From NCBI GenBank assembly GCA_011525915.1, contig WYBM01000041.1, positions 27,082-91,081 on the forward strand: a stretch of 64,000 bases of DNA, given 5' to 3'. This DNA is from Ardenticatenaceae bacterium (GTDB lineage Bacteria > Chloroflexota > Anaerolineae > Promineifilales > Promineifilaceae). The notes beneath the pieces are model-generated. The model searched no databases, had not been told where the DNA came from, and saw only the letters and a program-made list of their open reading frames with translations. Positions within the stretch are counted from its first letter, which is position 1. Every line of letters starts with the position of its first letter. A program made the translations under genes and the position numbers. Shown here one piece after another: positions 17,821 through 27,239 of the stretch.

Positions 17821-19380
17821 ATGAAAACGCATTTTGATTATCTGATTATTGGCGCTGGCCCGGCTGGTTTGCAGCTGGGATATTACCTGGAAAAGAATCA
17901 GCGCAATTACTTGATTCTGGAACGGGCCGATGTACCCGGCGCCTTTTTCAAAACATTCCCGCGCCACCGTATGCTCATCTCTATCAACAAGGTCTACACC
18001 GGCACAGATGACCAGGAAATAAACCTGCGTTGGGATTGGAATTCCCTGCTGTCTGATGATGAAGAGATGCTCTTTAAGAACTACACCAAGAAGTACTTCC
18101 CGGCGGCCGATACTTTTGTGAACTACCTGGCTGACTTTGCCGCTCACTACAACCTGAAGATTCAATATAACACGGCCGTGGCCAATATCGCCAAAAACGA
18201 GGCCGGGCACTTTGTGGTCACGGATGCCGCCGGTAAAGTATATACGGCCGTGCATTTGGTGGTGGCTACCGGTCTGGCCAAATCTTATGTGCCTGACTTC
18301 CCCGGCGCTGAATTATGTGAACTGTACGCCGACCATGACATTGATCAAGAAAAGTATGCTGACAAGCGAGTGTTGATTGTAGGCAAAGGCAACTCCGCCT
18401 TTGAAACGGCCGATCACCTGATACCCACAGCCGCGGTCATCCATGTCTGCGCCCCGGAAACGCTGCAGTTTGCCTGGCAGACACATTACGTAGGCCACCT
18501 GCGCGCCGTCAATAATAACTTCCTGGACACGTACCAGTTAAAGTCACAAAATGCCCTGGTAGATGCCAACATTACCAAAGTGGAAAAAATGGGCGACAAA
18601 TATTACGTCCATATCGCCTATATCCACGCCAAGGGGCAAACGGCCGTGGTCGAATATGATCATATTATCCTCTGCACCGGCTTCCACTTTGACGCTTCGC
18701 TTTTCTCCCCAGAATGTAAACCAGAACTGGCTTATATGGGCAAATACCCGGCCCAAACGGCCGAATGGGAATCCGTCAATGTGCCTGGCCTCTACTTTGC
18801 CGGTACATTAATGCATGCTTGTGACTACCGCCAGACGATGTCTGGTTTTATCCACGGCTTTCGCCACAACGTAAAAACCCTGGCCCACATCTTTGACCGG
18901 AAACACCATAACCTGCCCTGGCCGAATGTTGAGTTAGTGGCCACGCCCCGCGCCCTCTGTAACCAGGTGATCGAGCAGGTGAACACAGAGTCGGCCATGT
19001 TCTTACAGCCCGGCTTCTTGTGTGACGTCTTAACGGTAAGTGAAGACACAGAAACGGCCCATTATTACACAGACATGCGTCGCGATTATGCGCTAACCCA
19101 TGCCTTTAACCAGAATCCACATTATTACACCATCACCCTGGAATATGGGCATTTTGAGGGTAATCCCTTTGATGTTGAACGTGACCCAGACCCGAACAAA
19201 GGCCACGAAGCCCCTTATCTGCACCCCGTTATTCGCCGCTACCATTATGACAGACTGGTAGATGAGCATCACATTCAGGATGATCTGGAGAATAACTGGT
19301 ATAAAGATATCTACGTGCAGCCGGCGCTGGCCTGGTTTGAAGCTCAATTGGCCACAGAGCCAGAAATGGCCATAGACTAG
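17821..19380 (+). CDS. FAD/NAD(P)-dependent monooxygenase-like oxidoreductase
   Basis: 519 aa from the ATG at 17821, preceded by GGGAGG. The FAD-binding Rossmann motif is at residues 8-17 (IIGAGPAGLQ). The second dinucleotide motif is near 185-192 (VGKGNSAFE). Both fit flavin-containing monooxygenases, or the related lysine/ornithine hydroxylase group. The region DYRQTMSGFIHGFRHNVKTLAHI is shared with FMO-like proteins that carry an extra C-terminal domain. It could oxidise a sugar nitrogen or acyl precursor. The substrate is not visible from sequence. A strong hairpin follows the gene. Confidence 0.78.
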   Translation: MKTHFDYLIIGAGPAGLQLGYYLEKNQRNYLILERADVPGAFFKTFPRHRMLISINKVYTGTDDQEINLRWDWNSLLSDDEEMLFKNYTKKYFPAADTFVNYLADFAAHYNLKIQYNTAVANIAKNEAGHFVVTDAAGKVYTAVHLVVATGLAKSYVPDFPGAELCELYADHDIDQEKYADKRVLIVGKGNSAFETADHLIPTAAVIHVCAPETLQFAWQTHYVGHLRAVNNNFLDTYQLKSQNALVDANITKVEKMGDKYYVHIAYIHAKGQTAVVEYDHIILCTGFHFDASLFSPECKPELAYMGKYPAQTAEWESVNVPGLYFAGTLMHACDYRQTMSGFIHGFRHNVKTLAHIFDRKHHNLPWPNVELVATPRALCNQVIEQVNTESAMFLQPGFLCDVLTVSEDTETAHYYTDMRRDYALTHAFNQNPHYYTITLEYGHFEGNPFDVERDPDPNKGHEAPYLHPVIRRYHYDRLVDEHHIQDDLENNWYKDIYVQPALAWFEAQLATEPEMAID

Positions 19381-19390
19381 GATATGCGTG

Positions 19391-19422
19391 CTGCCGGCGA
19401 GGACCACAGCCCTCGCCGGCAG
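19391..19422. terminator. 12-bp GC-rich hairpin after the oxidoreductase gene
   Basis: A perfect inverted repeat (19391-19402 with 19411-19422, 8-nt loop) starts 10 bp behind the stop codon. There is no U-tract afterwards, so it may stabilise or stall rather than terminate, or be a Rho-type end. Confidence 0.5.
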
Positions 19423-19457
19423 ATAACCCCCCACCACGTTAAATTTTGAGGTACTAC

Positions 19458-20648
19458 ATGTTGCATACGAGACTTCGCACCTCGTTGTGGGCACTGCGGA
19501 CGCGGGGTGATGCTTCTGTCTTGTCCGCTGTTGTGCGCGGCACGTTGGGCCTGGACTATCAGGCCGGTAAAATTGAAGATCATTTGCAGGCGACCATGGA
19601 TTGGCTGTGTGCCGCTCAAGATGCCACCGCTGACGATGGTGTTTCCGCCTTTTATGACATTCGCGCCGCTGAATGGTGTCCCTCTTACCCGGAGACGACG
19701 GGTTACATCATCCCTACCTTTTTTGATTACGCGGCCTTCAGCCGGAATGATGCTTACCGGGCGCGGGCCCTGCGCATGGCCGCCTGGCTGCTGACGCTGC
19801 AGTTAGAAAGCGGCGCGTTTCCTATTGGCCCGCTGTGGCCGGAGTGGGAACGGGCGCCTCTGGTGTTTGACACGGGGCAGATCATCTTTGGGCTGCTGCG
19901 CACCTATGAAGAAACGGGTGAGTCACAGTACCTGGATGCCGCCCGGCGGGCCGGTGACTGGCTGGGGCAGATTCAAGACGCCGATGGCTGCTGGCGGCAG
20001 CACACGTCGCTGGGGTATGTACATACCTACAATGTGCGGACGGCCTGGGCAGTGCTGTGCCTGCATCAGGCTACCCAGGAGCCACGTTACCGGGCCACGG
20101 CCGTGAATAACCTTACCTGGGCCTTATCCCAGCAAACCGCAGATGGCTGGTTCTGCCAGATGGAGTTCCGCCCCGAAGAACCGCCGCTCACCCACACCAT
20201 CGCCTACACCATTCGCGGCATCCTGGAGTCCGGTCTTATTCTGAATGACCAGACCATGATCGCCGCCGCCCGCCGGGCAGCAGACGCCTTGCGTGAACGG
20301 CAGCAACAAGACGGCTGCCTGCGGGCGCGTTATGGGGCCGGCTGGCACTCAGATACCAACTGGTGCTGCCTCACCGGCAATGCCCAAATGGCTGTCATCT
20401 GGTTTAAACTCTATGAGCTAACCGGGGATGATGGTTATTTGCAGGCGGCCACCATGGCTAACCATGATGTCAAACGCCGCCAGAGCCGCCAGGCAAGGCT
20501 GCCCGGTGTACGTGGTGGCGTGGCCGGCTCTTACCCTATCTACGAAGCCTACGAACCATACCGCCACCTGAATTGGGCCGCCAAATTTTTTGTAGACAGC
20601 CTGCTGTTGGAACATCGCCTGACCGTGGCCATGCCGGTGGTGAACTAA
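19458..20648 (+). CDS. Alpha/alpha-toroid protein (six-hairpin glycosidase-like)
   Basis: 396 aa from the ATG at 19458, with TGAGGT upstream. A longer TTG start at 19446 is possible. The chain is a series of helical hairpins with recurring aromatic/Gly turns: ATMDWLCAAQD, MAAWLLTLQLESGAFP, RRAGDWLGQIQDADGCW, NNLTWALSQQTADGWF. This is the pattern of alpha/alpha-barrel enzymes such as six-hairpin glycosidases, lyases, N-acylglucosamine epimerases and terpene-cyclase-like folds. No signal peptide is evident. In a glycan locus a carbohydrate-active role is likely, but catalytic residues cannot be assigned. The next gene begins right at its stop. Confidence 0.6.
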   Translation: MLHTRLRTSLWALRTRGDASVLSAVVRGTLGLDYQAGKIEDHLQATMDWLCAAQDATADDGVSAFYDIRAAEWCPSYPETTGYIIPTFFDYAAFSRNDAYRARALRMAAWLLTLQLESGAFPIGPLWPEWERAPLVFDTGQIIFGLLRTYEETGESQYLDAARRAGDWLGQIQDADGCWRQHTSLGYVHTYNVRTAWAVLCLHQATQEPRYRATAVNNLTWALSQQTADGWFCQMEFRPEEPPLTHTIAYTIRGILESGLILNDQTMIAAARRAADALRERQQQDGCLRARYGAGWHSDTNWCCLTGNAQMAVIWFKLYELTGDDGYLQAATMANHDVKRRQSRQARLPGVRGGVAGSYPIYEAYEPYRHLNWAAKFFVDSLLLEHRLTVAMPVVN

Positions 20649-21764
20649 ATGATGCGCGTTTTATTCATCAACAGCCGGCCAGATGCCGAACAATACCCCG
20701 GTGGTGATACCATCCAGGCCCATAAAACTCAGGCCGCGCTGACAGCCATCGGCGTGCATGTTGAGGTCCGTGGCCCCTATGATCTAGATAACTTGCCCCC
20801 TTATGATCTGGCGCATGTTTTTAATATCCAGCAGCCAGAGCCAGCCTGGGCCGCCTTTCAACAATTAGCCAAGCAGCGCATTCCGGTCGTGCTGTCACCC
20901 ATTTATTGGGATATGATGGCACACTGGTTTGAAATGGCCTCTACAGAGCGTAAACGCTGGCAGCAAATGGTGGGCCTGGTGGGAAAAAACCGGACCCGGC
21001 AGCTTTACTTGCGCTGGCAGCGGGCAAAATCGCCTGCCAATACCCATTGGCGCCTTCAGCGGCGGCTTTTAGCTGAGGCCCGGCGTGTCTTACCCAATTC
21101 TCAGGCAGAAGCTGATTTGTTGCAGCAATCCTTTGCCTTTACGGCGCAGTTCCAGAAAAAGATAGATGTTGTACCTAATGCCATAGATACAACACTGTAT
21201 GAAAAGCACCTGGCGCCCAGCGAGTTATTTTATCAGCACTATGGCCTGCAAGATTTTGTGCTGCAAGTGGGTACAATTTATCCAGTAAAAAACCAACTTG
21301 CCCTCATTGAAGCCCTTTATGATCTGCCGGTTCCGCTGGTTTTTGTAGGTAAGGTGCTGGAGCCTTTTGCTGATTACGCCGCTGCTTGCAAAGCGCGGGC
21401 TGCTGAGCGCGGTAATGTTCTCTTTTTAGATCATGTGCCGCATGAAGAACTGCCGGGAATCTATGCCCTGGCGGCCGTACACGCCTTGCCGAGCTGGCGA
21501 GAGACGCCCGGATTGGTTAGCCTGGAAGCGGCGGTGGCCGGCTGCCGCATTGTGACGACGTCCATTGGGTCTACCCGTGACTATTTTGGCGACGAGGCAT
21601 GGTATTGCTCTCCGGATGATCTAGGATCTATTCGTCGGGCCGTAGAAAATGCCCTCAATAATCAACCTTCGACGATTCTACGCCAACGGATTTTAAACGA
21701 ATATACCTGGCACTGCACAGCTGAATCAACCCTGGCATCTTACCAAAAAGTATTAAAATTGTAA
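20649..21764 (+). CDS. Family 4 glycosyltransferase
   Basis: 371 aa, beginning immediately after the previous stop codon; a second ATG follows at once. N-terminal GT-B domain: MMRVLFINSRPDAEQYPGGDTIQAHKT. The second domain opens at about 205 (FVLQVGTIYPVKNQLALIEAL). The donor region is SWRETPGLVSLEAAVAGCRIVTTSIG, including the glutamate pair of retaining GT4 enzymes. It is cytosolic. Close coupling suggests it works on the same glycan as its neighbours. This gene and the first 700 bp of the next carry no ACGGCCGT. Confidence 0.85.
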   Translation: MMRVLFINSRPDAEQYPGGDTIQAHKTQAALTAIGVHVEVRGPYDLDNLPPYDLAHVFNIQQPEPAWAAFQQLAKQRIPVVLSPIYWDMMAHWFEMASTERKRWQQMVGLVGKNRTRQLYLRWQRAKSPANTHWRLQRRLLAEARRVLPNSQAEADLLQQSFAFTAQFQKKIDVVPNAIDTTLYEKHLAPSELFYQHYGLQDFVLQVGTIYPVKNQLALIEALYDLPVPLVFVGKVLEPFADYAAACKARAAERGNVLFLDHVPHEELPGIYALAAVHALPSWRETPGLVSLEAAVAGCRIVTTSIGSTRDYFGDEAWYCSPDDLGSIRRAVENALNNQPSTILRQRILNEYTWHCTAESTLASYQKVLKL

Positions 21765-21833
21765 CCGTTCCAACCGGTTTTGAGTAAACTTGATGTGATC
21801 AGAAGTCGTTATAAGCAGAGGACAAACGGTAGA

Positions 21834-23069
21834 ATGCGAATTGCTTTGTATCATAACCTGCCTTCAGGTGGGGCAAAACGGACAGTCTATGAGATAGTGC
21901 GGCGTTTGTCTAGGTCGCATCAGATTGATGTATTTACCTTGTCCTCTGCCAACCAGGAGTTTGCTGACTTACGTCCCCATGTTGGCCATCATCAAGTTAC
22001 GCCGTTTCATCCGGGGCCGCTCATGAGAACACCTTTTGGGCGGTTGAATCAGGTGGTACGCCTGGCAGATCTATACCGTTTGCAGCGGCTGACACAGGTT
22101 ATTGCTGGTGACATGAATCAGGGGGACTATGATGTGCTTTTTGTACACCCATGCCGGTTTGAAAAAAGCCCTTCGATCGTCCAGTTTGCCGACCTGCCTG
22201 TTGTGTACTATTGTCAGGAACCACCGCGCCAATTGCATGAAGAAGTGCCTTACCGCCCGTATGATGGCCTGGAACTTAGCCGCCGCCAACTATTGAATAA
22301 GATAGACCCACTGCCCAGGTTATATGACGCCTACTTAGATAAGGTAGACCGCAGAAATACTGTGGCCGCGGATTTGGTTTTGGTGAATTCTCATTTCAGC
22401 TTGCAAAGGGTTAATAAGATTTACAATATTAGTGCTCAGGTAAGTTATCTGGGCACAGATATCCATAGGTTCCAGCCTATGGGCATACAACCTAAGGGGT
22501 TCATTTTGTCGGTTGGTTCGTTGACTCGTATGAAGGGGTTTGATTTTTTAGTTCAGGCCATAGGCGAGATGCCGGCCCACGGCCGTCCGCCCCTGGTGAT
22601 CGCCAGCAACTTTCAAAATGTCAAAGAACGGGCATACCTGGAACAACTAGCGCATGAGTTAGCAGTAGATTTGCAGGTGCTGGTTAATGTCACCGATGAG
22701 CGGCTGGTAGAACTTTATAATCAGGCGGCGCTGGTAGCTTATGCCCCTCATCATGAACCGTTTGGCCTGGTGCCATTAGAAGCCATGGCTTGCGGCACGC
22801 CCGTCGTGGCCGTGCGCGAGGGCGGTGTCGTGGAGACGGTCGTTCATGAAAAGACCGGCCTGCTGGTAGAACGCACCCTCGTCCAGTTTGCTCAGGCGCT
22901 GCAACGGCTGCTGGCTGATCCAGCCCTGGCACAAATGTATGGCCGCCACGGCCGTACTGTTGTAGAACAGATGTGGACATGGGACAAGGCAGCGACCACG
23001 ATTGAAAGATACCTGCTCACGGTCGTAAAACAATCCCCCTCTGTCAATCATCTTAATCTCGTTCATTAG
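21834..23069 (+). CDS. Family 4 glycosyltransferase
   Basis: About 411 aa from the ATG at 21834. A TTG at 21780 in the same frame would add an 18-residue leader not expected for the family. It has MRIALYHNLPSGGAKRTVYEIVRRLS at the N-terminus, GFILSVGSLTRMKGFDFLVQAI opening the second domain, and EPFGLVPLEAMACGTPVVAVREGG with the classic GT4 E-x7-E motif. It is the last gene before the prolyl/halogenase unit, 15 bp upstream of the dehydrogenase start. Confidence 0.88.
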   Translation: MRIALYHNLPSGGAKRTVYEIVRRLSRSHQIDVFTLSSANQEFADLRPHVGHHQVTPFHPGPLMRTPFGRLNQVVRLADLYRLQRLTQVIAGDMNQGDYDVLFVHPCRFEKSPSIVQFADLPVVYYCQEPPRQLHEEVPYRPYDGLELSRRQLLNKIDPLPRLYDAYLDKVDRRNTVAADLVLVNSHFSLQRVNKIYNISAQVSYLGTDIHRFQPMGIQPKGFILSVGSLTRMKGFDFLVQAIGEMPAHGRPPLVIASNFQNVKERAYLEQLAHELAVDLQVLVNVTDERLVELYNQAALVAYAPHHEPFGLVPLEAMACGTPVVAVREGGVVETVVHEKTGLLVERTLVQFAQALQRLLADPALAQMYGRHGRTVVEQMWTWDKAATTIERYLLTVVKQSPSVNHLNLVH

Positions 23070-23084
23070 GAGCAATAGTAGGTC

Positions 23085-24230
23085 ATGGACTTTTCCTGGA
23101 GTGAAGAACAAACCGAATTTAAACAAGCAGTCATCGCCTTTGCCCAGCGCGAACTAAAGGCTGACTTGATAGAGCTGGACAAATACGGCCGTCTGGCCCG
23201 TGACAACTGGCAAAAATGTGCCGATTTTGGCATCTTGGGCCTGCCTTTTCCGGAACAATACGGCGGCGCCGATGAAGACATTATGACCACCATGCTCACC
23301 ATGGAAGGGCTGGGGTATGGCTGCAAAGACAATGGCCTTATCTTTGGCATGAACGCCCAGATGTGGAGCGTGCAAATGCCTATCTCCTTGTTTGGTACCG
23401 AGGCCCAAAAGGAGAAATACCTGCCCCGCCTCATCAACGGCGAGATCATCGGCGCCCATGGTATGAGCGAGCCAGACTCCGGCTCCGATGCTTACAGCTT
23501 GCGCGCCCGCGCCCAAAAGGTGGATGGTGGTTACATCCTCAATGGCAGCAAAATGTTTGTCACCAATGCCCCGGTTTCTGATATGGCCGTAGCTTTTGCT
23601 ACTGTAAACCCTGATCGCGGCATGTGGGGCATCAGCGCCTTCATCGTCGAAAATGGCATGCCCGGCTACAGTGTCAGCCGCGACATTGAAAAGATGGGGC
23701 TGCGTACCTCCCCTATGGGCGAGATGATCTTTCAAGATTGTTTTGTGCCCGAAGAAAACCGGCTGGGTCCGGAAGGGGTTGGCGCCCGTATCTTTCACAG
23801 CTCCATGGAGTGGGAACGGGCCTGCATCCTGGCCAGCCATGTGGGGGCCATGGAGCGCCAACTTGAAGAAAGCATTCGCTATGCCAATGAACGCCACCAG
23901 TTTGGCCAGAGCATTGGTCAGTTCCAGTCCGTGGCCAACCGGGTAGTGGATATGAAAGTCAGGTTGGAAACGGCGCGGCTCATCCTGTACAAAGTGGCCT
24001 GGCTCAAAAAGCAGGGCAAATCGGCGCCCATGGAGGCTGCTTTAGCTAAACTCTATCTGAGCGAAAGCTTTGTGCAATCGGGCCTGGACGCGCTGCGCAT
24101 TCATGGTGGGTACGGTTATATGACCGAGTTTGAGGTGGAACGGGATTTGCGTGACGCCATTGGCGGCACCATTTATTCGGGTACCTCTGACATCCAGCGC
24201 AATATTATTGCCAACCTGCTGGGTTTGTAG
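23085..24230 (+). CDS. Acyl-CoA-dehydrogenase-like flavoenzyme, candidate prolyl-carrier-protein oxidase
   Basis: A 381-aa acyl-CoA dehydrogenase fold with an all-helical N-domain, the beta domain HGMSEPDSGSDAYSLRARA, and the C-terminal FAD/tetramer helices (RHQFGQSIGQFQSVANRVVDM). The C-terminal loop reads IYSGTSDIQRN, so the usual C-terminal catalytic Glu (YEGT) is Ser. A glutamate instead occurs at residue 244 (MEWER), the position used by isovaleryl-CoA dehydrogenase and, as I recall, by the prolyl-carrier oxidases PltE/RedW/AnaB. With the prolyl ligase next door and a carrier protein in the operon, oxidation of prolyl-S-carrier to pyrrolyl-S-carrier is the best reading. An ordinary acyl-CoA dehydrogenase is the alternative. 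Confidence 0.82.
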   Translation: MDFSWSEEQTEFKQAVIAFAQRELKADLIELDKYGRLARDNWQKCADFGILGLPFPEQYGGADEDIMTTMLTMEGLGYGCKDNGLIFGMNAQMWSVQMPISLFGTEAQKEKYLPRLINGEIIGAHGMSEPDSGSDAYSLRARAQKVDGGYILNGSKMFVTNAPVSDMAVAFATVNPDRGMWGISAFIVENGMPGYSVSRDIEKMGLRTSPMGEMIFQDCFVPEENRLGPEGVGARIFHSSMEWERACILASHVGAMERQLEESIRYANERHQFGQSIGQFQSVANRVVDMKVRLETARLILYKVAWLKKQGKSAPMEAALAKLYLSESFVQSGLDALRIHGGYGYMTEFEVERDLRDAIGGTIYSGTSDIQRNIIANLLGL

Positions 24231-24257
24231 GGCTTTGCCTTATAGGGAGAGTGCTTG

Positions 24258-25850
24258 ATGAGTTACAACGCTATCTACCAGTTGACGCAGGCCATTACGC
24301 TGGGCGCGACACGCCACCCAGAAAAAGAGGCTGTGCGCCGTTCCGGTAAAGCGCTCACTTATGCGGAACTGGAAATGAAGTCCAACCAACTGGCGCATGT
24401 GCTGCGTGAACAGGGCATCCGGAAAGGTGACCGCGTTGGTTTTTACCTGAACAAAAGTCTAGAAACGATCATTGGTGTTTATGGCATTATGAAGGCGGGC
24501 GCCGCCTACGTGCCGCTGGACCCCTTTGCACCCGTGCCCCGCCTGGTATTTGTGATCCGTCATTGTGGCATTCGCCACCTGATCACCAGCGAAATGAAAC
24601 TGGAGAGTGTGGCCGAGATGATAGCCCAAGACGCCGGGCTGGAATGCCTGATCGGTGTACCCCCGCAGGCGGATTTGCCGGTGCATACCGTGGCCTGGGA
24701 TGATGTATTTACCATGCCGCACACGCTGCCAGACGTGAACGTGATCGAACAAGACCTGGCCTACATTCTGTATACTTCCGGCTCGACAGGTGACCCGAAG
24801 GGGATCATGCACACCCATCGCAGTGCTCTGAGCTTTGCCGAGTGGGCGGCAGAGACGTATGGGCTGCAGGAGAATGATATTCTCAGTAACCATGCGCCCA
24901 TGCATTTTGACCTCTCTACTTTTGACTTTTTTGCCGGGGCGCTGGCCGGGGCTACCACGGTGATCATCCCCGAAGCGTTAACCAAGTTCCCGGCCAACCT
25001 GACGCGCCTGATCGAGTCTGAGCGAATTTCTGTCTGGTATTCGGTGCCGTATGCGCTGATTCAAATGTTGACACATGGTAACATGGACAAACATGATCTG
25101 AGTTCGCTGCGTTGGCTGTTGTTTGCCGGGGAAGTGTTCCCTACCAAACATTTGCGGGCGTTGATGAACAAACTGTCGTCTGTACGGTTTAGCAACCTGT
25201 ATGGGCCGACGGAGACAAACGTGTGTACATTTTATCATGTCACGGCCGTGCCCGAAGACACCGATGAACCAATTCCCATTGGCGTGGTTTGTGCCAATGA
25301 TGAAGGGTTGATTGTGACCGCAGATAACCAGCCGGCAGCTCCCGGTGAGGTGGGTGAACTGCTTATTCGTGGCGGCACCGTGATGCGTGGTTATTGGGGC
25401 CGGCCAGATTTAAACGAAAAAGGCTTTTACCGGCGGCCCGTTTTTGGCGACGCCTATGAGGATGTTTATTATCGTACCGGCGACCTGGTACAGGCACTGC
25501 CAGATGGTAATTTGAAGTACCTGGGGCGCAAAGACCGTCAGATTAAAACACGAGGTTACCGGGTAGAATTGGATGAAATTGAGGTGGCGTTGCTGTCTCA
25601 TGAAGGTGTAGAGGAAGCGGCCGTGTATCCGGTGCCGGATGGTGAAGGGAGTAACCTCATTGAAGCGGCCGTGACCGCCAAAGAAGGGGTAACGTTAGAA
25701 GTGAATGATCTACTGCAGCATGTTTCGGCTAAACTGCCATCCTATGCTGTGCCCGAAAAAATATCAATTTTGGCCAGCTTCCCGCGCACATCAACAGGCA
25801 AGATCAGCCGACGTGAATTGCAGGCCCTGGCCGCTATTCATAATCAGTAA
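24258..25850 (+). CDS. Stand-alone adenylation enzyme, candidate L-prolyl-carrier-protein ligase
   Basis: 530 aa from the ATG at 24258. It is an ANL adenylating enzyme with the AMP loop YTSGSTGDPKG (about 172-182), the HFDLSTFDFF core, NLYGPTET, YRTGD and the C-terminal lysine in STGKISR. Aligning by eye to GrsA gives the specificity residues D, L, F, Y, L, A, L, V, C, K. To my memory this matches the stand-alone prolyl ligases of pyrrole pathways (PltF, RedM, CloN4, AnaC). It would make prolyl-AMP and load the carrier encoded at 29756. It lacks its own thiolation and condensation domains. Confidence 0.85.
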   Translation: MSYNAIYQLTQAITLGATRHPEKEAVRRSGKALTYAELEMKSNQLAHVLREQGIRKGDRVGFYLNKSLETIIGVYGIMKAGAAYVPLDPFAPVPRLVFVIRHCGIRHLITSEMKLESVAEMIAQDAGLECLIGVPPQADLPVHTVAWDDVFTMPHTLPDVNVIEQDLAYILYTSGSTGDPKGIMHTHRSALSFAEWAAETYGLQENDILSNHAPMHFDLSTFDFFAGALAGATTVIIPEALTKFPANLTRLIESERISVWYSVPYALIQMLTHGNMDKHDLSSLRWLLFAGEVFPTKHLRALMNKLSSVRFSNLYGPTETNVCTFYHVTAVPEDTDEPIPIGVVCANDEGLIVTADNQPAAPGEVGELLIRGGTVMRGYWGRPDLNEKGFYRRPVFGDAYEDVYYRTGDLVQALPDGNLKYLGRKDRQIKTRGYRVELDEIEVALLSHEGVEEAAVYPVPDGEGSNLIEAAVTAKEGVTLEVNDLLQHVSAKLPSYAVPEKISILASFPRTSTGKISRRELQALAAIHNQ

Positions 25851-25869
25851 TGGAAGGAAAGGCATAATC

Positions 25870-27132
25870 ATGAATGATGTGGTGATTGTTGGTGGTGGCC
25901 CGGCCGGTTCGGCCATGGGTTGTTACCTCTCTAAAGCAGGTATTCAAAATATTATCATTGAAAAAGCCAATCACCCTCGCCCCCATGTGGGCGAATCTAT
26001 GGTGACATCATCTACCCGAGTCTTTCAAGACCTGGATTTCTTAAGGGTGATGGAGGCAGAGGGCTTTGTCCATAAATATGGCGCCTCCTGGCACGCCCCT
26101 AATGGCAGTGAATTTGCTATTGAGTTTGGCGAGTTTCCCCAGGAAGGGATAGATCAAGATTACACCTATCATGTTGACCGCAGCAAGTTAGACATGCTGT
26201 TGTTAAAACATGCGGAGAGCCTGGGTTCAAAAATTTACCAGGGTGTTCATGTGAACAAGGTGTTGTTTGAGGATGGGCGGGCCGCAGGTGTACGGGCAAA
26301 CATTGGTGGCCAAGACGTGGACATACCGGCCCGCCTGGTAGTAGATGCCACCGGGCGAAATACCCTCTTGGGTAACCAGCTTAAGCTTAAAGTGAAAGAC
26401 CCCGTCTTTAACCAATATGCCGTTCATGCCTGGTTTGAGGATGTTGACCGGGGCACCGATGCACGCACGGAAGACTTTATCCACATCTACTTTTTGCCGG
26501 TCGAGCGGGGGTGGGTCTGGCAGATACCCATTACCGATACAATCACTTCGATTGGTGTGGTAGCTGATCAGAACGTTTTCCGTGATTTTAGTAAGGATCA
26601 GGAAGGCTTTTTCTGGAAGCATTTAAATACCAACCCTGATCTGGCCCGGGCTATGAAGCCTGCCAGGCAAATTAATGAACTGAAGGCCGAAGGTGATTAT
26701 AGCTACAGCCTGAGTCAATTTGTGGGGCCGGGGTATCTGTGCATTGGTGATGCCGCCCGTTTTGTGGACCCCATCTTCTCTTCTGGCGTCAGCGTGGCGC
26801 TCTACAGTGCCAAATACGCATCTGAACAGGCCGTTAAGGCTTTTGCCGCCAACGACTTTAGCGTGGAGATGTTACGGCCGTATGAAACGCGTGTGCGGGG
26901 GGGAGTGAGTATATGGTATGAGTTTATTCGCCTGTATTACAAACTGCTACCGCTTTTTACGCATTTTATTCAGTCAAAAACCCATCGGCTAGAAGTGCTG
27001 CGGCTGTTACAGGGCGAGGTGTATGATCGCTCTCAGGTTCCGGTTTTGGATGCCATGCGCGCTTACATTGAAAAAGTGGAGCAGTCCGACAACCATCTTT
27101 TCCGGGATCAGTTGACCGATATTCCCATATAA
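25870..27132 (+). CDS. Flavin-dependent halogenase homologue 1
   Basis: 420 aa from the ATG at 25870. Features of FADH2-dependent halogenases are present: GGGPAG at 8-13, HPRPHVGES ending at 43, KYGA at 69-72 near the catalytic-lysine position, WVWQIP at 215-220 (the WxWxIP signature), and GDAARFVDPIFSSG at 293-306. Relatives such as PltA and CmlS halogenate substrates held on carrier proteins. The same operon holds a carrier, a prolyl ligase and a dehydrogenase, so pyrrolyl-S-carrier is the likely substrate. A non-halogenating flavin hydroxylase cannot be excluded. It is a tandem paralogue of the next gene. Confidence 0.8.
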   Translation: MNDVVIVGGGPAGSAMGCYLSKAGIQNIIIEKANHPRPHVGESMVTSSTRVFQDLDFLRVMEAEGFVHKYGASWHAPNGSEFAIEFGEFPQEGIDQDYTYHVDRSKLDMLLLKHAESLGSKIYQGVHVNKVLFEDGRAAGVRANIGGQDVDIPARLVVDATGRNTLLGNQLKLKVKDPVFNQYAVHAWFEDVDRGTDARTEDFIHIYFLPVERGWVWQIPITDTITSIGVVADQNVFRDFSKDQEGFFWKHLNTNPDLARAMKPARQINELKAEGDYSYSLSQFVGPGYLCIGDAARFVDPIFSSGVSVALYSAKYASEQAVKAFAANDFSVEMLRPYETRVRGGVSIWYEFIRLYYKLLPLFTHFIQSKTHRLEVLRLLQGEVYDRSQVPVLDAMRAYIEKVEQSDNHLFRDQLTDIPI

Positions 27133-27239
27133 CAAAAAGACCTGTGTGGCTGACAGCAGGCAGACGCACAGACTTATAGGCCATCCCTTTACCCAGAGAA
27201 AAGGTTGGCATCCTACACAGGCTGTGGAGGACTTTGAAC

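Noticed and set aside
23085..24230. Ordinary fatty-acid beta-oxidation gene
   Set aside because: No other beta-oxidation gene is present, the C-terminal catalytic Glu is Ser, and the partners are a prolyl-type ligase, halogenase homologues and a carrier protein.
25705..25869. Long upstream start for halogenase homologue 1
   Set aside because: It overlaps the end of the ligase gene; the FAD motif begins right after the ATG at 25870.
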